Shown here: piece after piece, positions 56,514-64,000 of the stretch
Layout: each line of letters begins with the position of its first letter
Position numbering within the stretch: the stretch's first letter is position 1
The notes under the pieces: model-generated
Database searches by the model: none
What the model was told of the DNA's origin: nothing
The model's input: the letters and a program-made list of their open reading frames with translations, nothing else
Assembly (NCBI GenBank): GCA_003116875.1
Contig: BCKT01000005.1
Coordinates: 496,001-560,000, forward strand
Direction of reading: 5' to 3'
Length of the DNA stretch: 64,000 nucleotides
From: Takashimella koratensis
Lineage: Eukaryota; Basidiomycota; Tremellomycetes; Trichosporonales; Tetragoniomycetaceae
Position numbers and translations under genes: made by a program

Positions 56514-57852
56514 TTACATGAGGAGGACAATCTTCCCCTTGGCTTGGTTCGATTCCATCAGCTCGTGAGCCTTGACCACCTCGTCGAGAGGCAGCGTCTT
56601 GGACGGCTTGATATCCAGCCTCCCTTCTACAACGTCCTTCACCAACTCTGGCCACGGGATGGCACCCATCCGTTCCGGTCCTCCAGCATACACCGTCAAC
56701 CTCACTGTACTGGGTATATATTCCATTGGATTGAGCTCTTTCAACATCCACTCGTTCCCCACGATCCCCGTCACACATACTGTCCCGCGCTCTTTCGTGA
56801 GAGCGAGAGAGTCGCGAAGGGTCGTCATCCCGATCAACTCGAGGACGGCGTCGAAGGATTTGGCGTGAGATGGGGAAGAGGTGGAGATGGAGCCAGAGTC
56901 GAGAAGGAATGCGTCGGCGCCGTTGGAGAGGATCAGGGAGCGAGAAGATTCGGACCGAGAGGTCGCAGTGACGTGCGCTCCGAGGTTCTTGGCGATAGCG
57001 GCGGCAGTGAGACCGCTACATTCAGAAGGGGACAGACCAGAAATCAGCTTGGTTCTCGCATTATTTTGAACTCTTTGACGCTGATCAAGACCGCATCGAT
57101 ATTACTCACACGCTGGTCGTGCCTCCACGGATCAATACTTTATCTCCCTTCTTGACGTCGAGGGCAAGGACGATACTCCCCCAAGCTGTCTGTACCATCT
57201 CCGGCAACGCGCCAAGGACTCCCCAACCCAGGGCTTCCTTGGCTTTACCCGCACTGTCCTCTGCGCTCTCGGTGAACCCGAAACGGTGGACGAGCGATGC
57301 GTCGGCGATCGCGTACTCGGCGTATCCCCCGTCGAATGTACGCCCAAGTCCACCGAGGGCGGTGAAGACGGCTTCACCAGGTTGGAAGGTTCCGTCAGGG
57401 CATGACGCGACGATCCCGGATGCTTCGATACCCAGCACGCGAGGGAACTCGACGCCCGGTGAGTGACCTGCATGATCAAGGAAGTAGGTACAACGTCAGC
57501 AAATAACCAATACAACCTTGTTCAGATTCCCAAGAAAAGGCATATCTCGACTTGATCTGAACCTACCTTGCCTCGTAAACATCTCGGACCTATTCACCCC
57601 GGCCGCCTTGATGCGGATCAACACCTGACCACTCTTGGGTACAGGCACGGGCTTGTCGGTGACGATCTTCAGAACGGACGGCGGGCCGGGCTCGTTCATG
57701 ACCGCGGCCTTCATGGTCTTGGGGATGGTAGTGGTTGTCGACATGGTGCGAAGGGTGGTGCAAGCGGTGAGAGTGATGCGAGGAGTGATGGTGGATGTTG
57801 AGGGGTGGGTCCAGTGGGTGAAGCGGAGTAGACGTGCGAAGGAGTTGGTCAT
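56514..57852 (-). CDS. quinone oxidoreductase-like MDR enzyme
   Basis: Three or more exons. The start at 57852 gives [20 protein letters not shown] and an Arg/Ser/Thr-rich leader that could target mitochondria; a later ATG before [14 protein letters not shown] is a possible second start. [17 protein letters not shown] begins the GroES-like fold. [17 protein letters not shown] then [17 protein letters not shown] are typical of the zinc-free quinone oxidoreductase group. TTSV joined to [15 protein letters not shown] gives the nucleotide-binding motif. The end, [25 protein letters not shown], is characteristic. These enzymes use NADPH to reduce quinones or enones. No catalytic zinc ligands are seen. 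Substrate cannot be stated. Confidence 0.88.
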
Positions 57853-58195
57853 GAGGTAGGTCGGGTGAGTGAAGGTGATGCTGCCCTCTTTTGTACCCTG
57901 CTGATCATCACCTGTACACCTGCTTTGAACGAGCCAGACAGTACTCGTACTCTGGGTAATCTTATCCAAAACCTCGGTTATGAATTCTGAGGCCTCGGCG
58001 ACCGATCGGCGGTGCCTACCTCATCCACGCCCTAATTCCAGCAACGAAGCCAGATGACCAATCAATCCCAGGTTGCCACGCTCTCGTCATATCTCCTTTG
58101 CAGTCTATCTTTAGCCCACCAATCAACGTCTCGACAAATGCCGCATGTCCCATCTCATCTCATCTTCTCATCTACCGCTATGATGCAAGTCTCCA
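57853..58195. promoter_or_regulatory. MDR gene promoter region and TRF4 3' end
   Basis: 343 bases between two - strand genes; no further gene or named element recognised. Confidence 0.5.
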
Positions 58196-61099
58196 TCACA
58201 GACCGATGTAATCATCGTCCAGATCATCATTTTGGTCAGCCTGACCTCGCCCTCCTTTACTCGCCCAGAACGCTCGCCTCGCTTGCGCTTGCCCCCCTGC
58301 CTTTCGGTCAGACTTGCTCTTGCCCGAGGTCGCTGATCCAGATCTTGACTTCGAGCTTGAACCCATATCAGGTGCCGAGTCGAGCAAGATGATAGAGCTT
58401 GACGAACTGTCGCCGTCGCTATCCTCATTATCGGCCGTTTGGCTCTTGGATCCCTTAGCTCCGCCGCCCCGCCCGAGCGCATATCTCGATTCTTGCTCGG
58501 GCACAAACTCGATACCGTCCGAAGAGACGCTGGCGAACCGATCTTTGCGTGCAGTGTTCGATGACCCAGCGGTGACTCGCTCCTTCCCAGAACCCTTACG
58601 TGAAAGTCGGTTGACCTCTTCTTCCTCCTCCTCCTCCTCTTCCTCGGGTGAATAATCATCATCCTCATCATCTACTCCGGCTTCTTCCTCCTCGTCCTCT
58701 TCAGCTTCGTCTTCGTCTTCGTCTTCATCTTCGTCTGAATCGTCCTCCTCGTCCTCATCCTCATCACTGTCGTCATCCTCGCCAACTTCATCATCGTCCA
58801 CGATGATGGCCTGCATGCCATCGCCCCTCGCAGGACCAGGTGACGACGCCGGTCCTCGAGCGGACCAGTTGTTTGGTAAGTGGGCCTCCGAGTCGATCTC
58901 GACTGATACCCCGAGCTTGCGCTGTAGTCTACCGGAGTCGTATAGCGTCTTCAAGTCGATACGGTGCTTTGTCGTCTGCGGTGGGGTTCCCATCAGCTCT
59001 GCTTCAGCTAGGGAAAGCTCAAGCTCACCTCTTTCGTGACACCCATCACACCTGTGAGGATACTCATGGTCTCCGGATCCAATGCGTCCCCTTTCCGCTT
59101 CCCAGACAATCGGGAACTGAGCTCCGCTGCGCGGTCAAACATCTGAGCTTGAAGCAAGTCGTACGCTCCGGCGAGCACAAGCTTGACCTGACGGATCCCA
59201 TGCGATGAGCGGGAGATGTCATTGTCTGTGATAGAATTCAGTCGTCAACCACCGCCTCCAGCTAGTCTTGACAAGGAAAATAACACTCACCCGGATCTTG
59301 AGGGTCTTCAATACTGAGAAGGAACGGTTGATTGTTATAGTTGGCCCAACCTCGCGCTCGCTTCGAGTAGTAACCTCCACCTCGCCTGATCGAGATCCCA
59401 ACCTCGTCATAGTTGAAGTTTCGCCCATACAATTCGAAGAATTCGATCAAGAGAGTGCCGAGGTTTTTCTCTGGATCGATCTCTGCTCGCCGGATTTTGG
59501 GATGGATCTGACATATCTGTAAGCCACCAACTCCGCGAGGGAAATGCGCGAGGATTTCGAGCGTACCTGTAGAAAGTTGAGGACCATGCAGATCACCGAG
59601 TAACTGCCGAGACCGCCAGTGTACACTTCGTTCATTGACCGTTGGCTAAGGAAGGCTTTGACGACGAGAATGAGTTGCCTAGACCCGCGTAGAGCGTCGA
59701 GATACTGGTTGATGATCTTGCCGGCTGCCACGCCGTTGGTCTGGCCCAAAGAGATATCCACATTCAGACGGCCTAGCAGATCGTAACAGTGTCCATGTCA
59801 GCAGCTGTATCGATGCGCTTTGTCTCCCAGAATGATTCCAGGAACAAGCTCGGGAATCAGACTCACCCTCTATTGTCACGAATTTAATGATTGGGACTTT
59901 GGCCTTGGCGATGACGGCGACATGTTGAGTGATATAGTTGGACCTCATCGCGCTTGCAAGCTTGTGCAGCATCTTCTGCTTGTTCGATTCTGTCAGACGA
60001 TCGGTGATGATGACCAAGTCGATGTCTCTAATGGAGTTGAGCACGCGTCAGCTTGTCCCTCTCAAGAGATGTTCCCTCGTGTCATGCCATATCAAAATCC
60101 GCGGTGACCCATAGCCAATATTACATCTGAGGGGGACAGACATCACTCACCCTGTCGGTAGGTAAAGTTGCGTCTGCCATGAACCAAACGGAACGACCTC
60201 AGCCTCTGGCCAAATCTGGATCACGACCCGCTCAATGAGCTTGATCAAGCACTCGCGAACAGAGTACTCGGCACGAGTTGGCGACATGTAATTATAGAAC
60301 GCATGGATCTCTGCATTGAGCCTAATGATGTGCGTTAGTCGAAGGCAGGAGAAATGAACAGTAGATAATCAAAAGGATCGAGAAGGAGTTGGGGCAGGGG
60401 AGCTCACATCTCTGCTGGATCACGATAATCCGCCCAGTCCACATCGTCTGCCCAGGGTGCGGCGCGTTCCGCCGCTTTTCGCTCATCTTTACGGTTCGTC
60501 GCCATTGACCCCACATCTCGCTTGGCACTACCGTTACCGCTGACACTACCAGATGCTCCCTCTCCACTCTTTGGACCTTTCGGAGGAGCCTTTCCATTGC
60601 CCTTGACCTCTGTCTTCTTCACCTTTCCTTTCTCCTCCTCCTCCTTCTTCTTTGCCTTCTTCTCCCGCTTCCTGGCCTTCTTTTCCTCCCGTTTCTTCGC
60701 CTTCTCCTCTTTGCGCGCCTCAAAACTATCTTCTCTCCCCTCTGCTCGCTCCTCTTCTCTCTTCTTACGCTTCTCTTTCAGCCTATCATACTTTTGCTTC
60801 AACCTCTGCTTCTTCGACAGCTTCTCGCCCGTCGGCGCTGACTCGTCCTTGTGCTTGCGCTTCTTCCCGCTGCTCTGCCCCGCGGGCTCCGTAGCCTCTC
60901 CATTTCTGGAGTGACCACTCCGTCGTGCCAGAAGCTCTTCGTCATCAGCGTTGGCGTCCTCGCGTTGTCGTTTGCTCTTGGACGAAGGGCCAAGCGGCGG
61001 CGACTTGGCGCGGGAGGGACCAGCTCCAGGGGACTGAGGCGGAGGCGAGACATCGAATGAGATGAAATCCTCTCCATCAGCGAATGCTCCTGTCGACAT
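58196..61099 (-). CDS. TRF4: non-canonical poly(A) polymerase of TRAMP (Trf4/PAPD5)
   Basis: The ATG at 61099 gives MSTGAFADGEDFISFDVSPP. Residues 30-230 are a long Lys/Glu-rich coiled region with NLS-like blocks (KKRKHKDE, KKQRLKQKYDRLKEKRKK). The catalytic domain follows: PWADDVDWADYRDPAEML, LNAEIHAFYNYMSPT, then VPFGSWQTQLYLPTGDIDLV, which holds the GS motif and D-x-D pair. RLNVDISLGQTNG provides the third aspartate. The PAP-associated domain follows: LILVVKAFLSQRSMNEVYTGGLGSYS, NLGTLLIEFFELYGRNFNYDEVGIS. The C-terminal 260 residues are acidic and disordered (Glu and Asp runs near 58620-58790). In TRAMP this enzyme adds short A tails to aberrant nuclear RNA for exosome decay. All catalytic aspartates are seen, so it should be active. 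Confidence 0.95.
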
Positions 61100-61710
61100 G
61101 ATCGGAGCGGCTCGCCAGGGATGAGAGGAAGGATGGAGGATGAGGTATAGTCTGACGGAGGTTGATGGGGAGAGAGAGGTGCGAAAAAAGTTTGAACGAC
61201 CTCCACTTGGTGTGGACACCCCCGTCTGAGACGCAATTAGGAAATGAGGCCGGAGATAAGAAAGTGTCTTCTAATGACTTTGTATTCGATCCATGAGGCA
61301 ATCCTAATGACTGGTACATGACAAACAATTGAGTCACTGGCGCTCATTCGCTCATTCTCCCATTCTCTCATTCCAACATCAGCCCACCTCTCAGCAGCCC
61401 ACAACCTCTAGACTCGGCACCTTCGACTCGCCGACCCCGTCCCGCCGCCCTCTTCCCGGGTCCTGGCCCTCCTCTCGCCTCGCATCATCGATCGCCTCCC
61501 CTCGTCGATGCTGTCGGGATCTCCGCCCCGTTTGGCCGCTTGCACACCCTGAGGACACACACGGAATCGTCGCAAACAAACACACCTCAGCCATCTTAGT
61601 GGCACTCCACCTCCGACTACCCACGGACCTACCCTCACCACTCTCACACAACCTAATTACTCCATCCTCGCGTCTGCTTTACTCCCACCCCTCACCACCC
61701 TACCATCACC
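61100..61710. promoter_or_regulatory. divergent promoter region of TRF4 and the 61711 gene
   Basis: About 610 bases between divergent starts. The half next to the + strand gene is C/T-rich (61330-61710) with CCAT/CACC words. No gene or named element. Confidence 0.5.
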
Positions 61711-63150
61711 ATGGCGGACCTCGTCGCTCACCGGCAAAAACGGGGTCGGTCACCTTCCCCACCACTGCACCCGGAGCTCACATCACCGCTCGATATTCTG
61801 CTCAAGCGGCGGCGAAGAGACGAGATGACCGCTGCGCGAGAATGGGATATGGAGAACGGTATGGGAGGGTTCGGAGAGATGGCATTTAGCTATCCTATCG
61901 GTGGGCCCTCGTCGTCGAGCTTACCCTTCCGATTGGATACCGACGGAGGTAGCAGTAGCAGCGGGAGCAGCAGCGGTATCAATGCCGGGTGGGGCTTCAA
62001 CCAAGCGGGCGTGGAGCGACGGCGAGCGAGACAATGGGAACGATTACAAGCGCCAGCTGGGACAGGGAGCACCAGCCGACCTCCCGCTTCTTCAGCATCG
62101 TTAACTTCCATGCAGGCCACGCCTCCCGACCACCACCTCGCCTCCTTGCACCGGCGCAATAACCCATTTCCGGCTGCATCACAACCCACTCCCGACCGGT
62201 ATCGAAATCATGCGGGCGGCCGCTATCCCCAACCTTACGAAGACGACTCGGCCGCTCCTTCCCCTTCCAACATGTACAACCAGAACGACTTTGCCTACCC
62301 AGGTCCAAGAGCCGCAAGTCAGCCAACACCGACACCGATGGCTGCGCCGCAGAATCAGCACGCCATGTCGTCGTCGCCTATCCGACACCACATGCCGAGC
62401 TCGTCACCTTTCCGCGCTCAGCCCAGCCAGAGCACAACGGCAATGCAAGGCGGTCACGGCTTTGCTATTGATGGCGGTGGAGGAACGCCACTCATTCAGT
62501 CGTTACAAATACCACCTGAGGAGGAATGGACGGCGGAGGAGCGCGAAAGAGAATGGGGTCCAGTATATGCTGCCCAAAATTCTCTCCTTCACTCCTTGGT
62601 ATGCTTAGTTCCTGGACTTCTACCTTCAGCATGAACTGACTAAATCCAGCACGTTGCGCGGCGCACACCCGACTCTCGCGACATCTCCCTAGCCAGCGGC
62701 TCCGCCCACCTCCTCACTCCCCAGTATGGCGACCACGACCAATCCCCCTCTTATTTCCAGATGCAGGCGCAGTCGCCGCTCCCATCATCCCACCCCTCCG
62801 CAGCGCTCCTTCCGACTCCTTTCCAAGCACCCCAGCCGACCCCATTCCGCACCCTCGACTCCTCGTCGCCACACTACTCCCCGCTATTCCCCAAACACGG
62901 AACCGGTTACGCCAGCGGGCACGGAGGGTATGGAACAGGTGATATGCCGAGCACACCCATGTCTGCGCCAGCGGGGACACCGTTTCATGATCATCACCAT
63001 GGGCAACAGCATACGCCGATGGACGGGGCGGAGAGGGCGCAGTACGAGGAGGCAAATAGGTTGCTCGCGGAACTCGAGGTGGCGAGGAGGCAGCGGTACG
63101 GATACAGCGAAGGCGAAGACGCATGGAAGAACGGCATGGCCGAAGACTAA
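61711..63150 (+). CDS. unrecognised low-complexity protein (two exons)
   Basis: Two exons joined by a GTATGC...CTGACTAAATCCAG intron near 62600-62650 encode about 460 residues from MADLVAHRQKRGRSPSPPLHP to NGMAED. The N-terminus has an NLS-like LLKRRRRDEM. Short structured-looking pieces are GVERRRARQWERLQ, IPPEEEWTAEEREREWGPVY and, near the end, AERAQYEEANRLLAELEVARRQRYG, a probable coiled coil. The rest is rich in Pro, Ser, Gln, His and Met. I do not recognise a domain. The basic start and disordered body suggest a nuclear regulator, but that is a guess. Start supported by a pyrimidine-rich leader ending CACCATGG. Confidence 0.7.
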
Positions 63151-63930
63151 ACCCGGGTCGTTATGTACTACACGTCTGACCAACACGAACCGACGAAAGC
63201 GCTGTAAATTCGACATGATAATATACTTACGCGAAACCACCCGACGACAACATGATACGGTGAACCGATCTAGCGGTGTACACTACGACCCGAATCATTT
63301 AAACGCATCTCGCACAATTCTCCCTTTGTCTACCTCGCGCAAGCATTGTTGGCATATTTTGTACATACAACTTGTAGATGTCTTCTCATCTGTATACATC
63401 ACATCGTGACTTCGGCCCAGACTGTGTCGCTGCCGGTAGGGTTGCCTTCACCACGTTGCCCACGGTGCTCCGACTGCTGATAAGCGGTGATACAACGTCG
63501 CCAGAACTTGCGTCTTCCGCTTTTCTCGCCCGTTAGACGAAACACGACATTCTTGCACTTTACCTTCTCTGAGGCTGCGCATCTGATTGGGTCTGCAAAC
63601 CTTTCACCGGCTTGCCTTGCCGAGATAGGAAACATGTCTCATCAGCGTTTCTCTTTTGAACTCGTTCTCGCCACCTGCAGTCCTTTGTCGACGGCGGCCT
63701 GGGGGCTTCACGCTCTTGTACTCGGGGAGCGAGTGCTGCTTGCCGCTGTGCTGACGCGGTTTTCAGGGAAAACGCGTTCCGTTGTACTGAGTACGCCTCG
63801 TCAGCCTATATCAGCAAACTTTACCCAATGGCCGATCCCCATTCGCCTACTTCCTCCCAAACGCAAACTCCTCCAGCCGTTACGTTGGCACTCCTCACTC
63901 ATTCGCTTCTTCAGAGCTACAGTGAAAGAA
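63151..63930. promoter_or_regulatory. intergenic region upstream of F-box gene
   Basis: About 780 bases. A 78-codon open frame on the - strand (63399-63635) has no domain or splice support. No RNA or repeat recognised. Confidence 0.5.
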
Positions 63931-64000
63931 ATGGCCGACGCTTCAACTTCACTTGACAGGCCATTCGACAAACTTCCCGTCGAGCTGCTACAGCTTATCT
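63931..64000 (+). CDS. start of an F-box protein, cut by window edge
   Basis: The ATG at 63931 opens a frame to the window end: MADASTSLDRP then FDKLPVELLQLI. The F-x-x-L-P-x-E-L-L-x-x-I pattern is the first helix of an F-box, which binds Skp1 in SCF ubiquitin ligases. Only 23 codons are visible, so substrate domain and length are unknown. Confidence 0.6.
   Translation, partial: MADASTSLDRPFDKLPVELLQLI

Noticed and set aside
56546..56556. Perfect tRNA B-box-like GGTTCGATTCC
   Set aside because: It falls in the coding end of the MDR enzyme (SNQAK region) and no A box or acceptor stem can be folded around it.
63399..63635. 78-codon frame on the - strand
   Set aside because: Short, no domain, lies in the presumed promoter of the F-box gene.

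Overview
This window reads as nuclear DNA of a basidiomycete yeast, most likely a tremellomycete (Cryptococcus/Kwoniella/Tremella type). The genus cannot be fixed from the sequence. The evidence is GC-rich coding DNA, many short introns with GTGAGT/GTAAGT donors and CTGAC/CTAAC branch sites just before the acceptor, compact spacing, and protein families at fungal lengths. There are no bacterial operons, transposons, rRNA genes or CRISPR arrays. I could call no tRNA with confidence.

Layout. 1-10.5 kb: the 3' end of a probable alpha-N-acetylglucosaminidase gene, a CLC chloride/proton antiporter (-), a PNUTS-like PP1 regulator (+), and a MIC12-like MICOS subunit (-). 10.8-25.7 kb: RAV1 (RAVE complex, V-ATPase assembly) (+), a BAG-domain Hsp70 co-chaperone (-), a TBC1D5-like Rab GAP (-), an unrecognised three-exon gene (+), and an NSRP1-like splicing regulator (-). 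26-32 kb: ribosomal protein L3 (-) with a 15-nt first exon, a small unrecognised protein (+), and methionine synthase MET6 (+). 32-40 kb: prenylcysteine oxidase (+), a BAHD-type acyltransferase (-), and two tandem MGST3-type MAPEG genes (+). 40-49 kb: a microcephalin-like BRCT protein (+) and the TFIIIC TPR subunit TFC4 (+), which has a 57-nt G homopolymer in one intron. 49-51.5 kb: a 2.6-kb stretch without a supported gene. 51.5-64 kb: a Pro/Ser-rich basidiomycete protein (+), a RAD57/XRCC3-type RecA paralog (+), a quinone-oxidoreductase-like MDR enzyme (-), the TRF4/PAPD5 poly(A) polymerase (-), an unrecognised low-complexity protein (+), and the first codons of an F-box protein (+).

Most genes are ordinary housekeeping loci and do not form one pathway. 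Some share themes. RAV1 and the CLC antiporter both bear on acidification of vacuole and endosome. PNUTS, NSRP1, TFC4 and TRF4 act in transcription and RNA handling. RAD57 and the BRCT protein act in genome maintenance. The MGST3 pair, the quinone reductase and prenylcysteine oxidase act in redox and lipid detoxification. I found no convincing new multi-gene system. The parts most worth a second look are the orphan gene at 22.8 kb, the poly-G intron, the tandem MGST3 pair, the in-frame dinucleotide repeat upstream of the CLC start, and the 2.6-kb gap with a forkhead-like palindrome.
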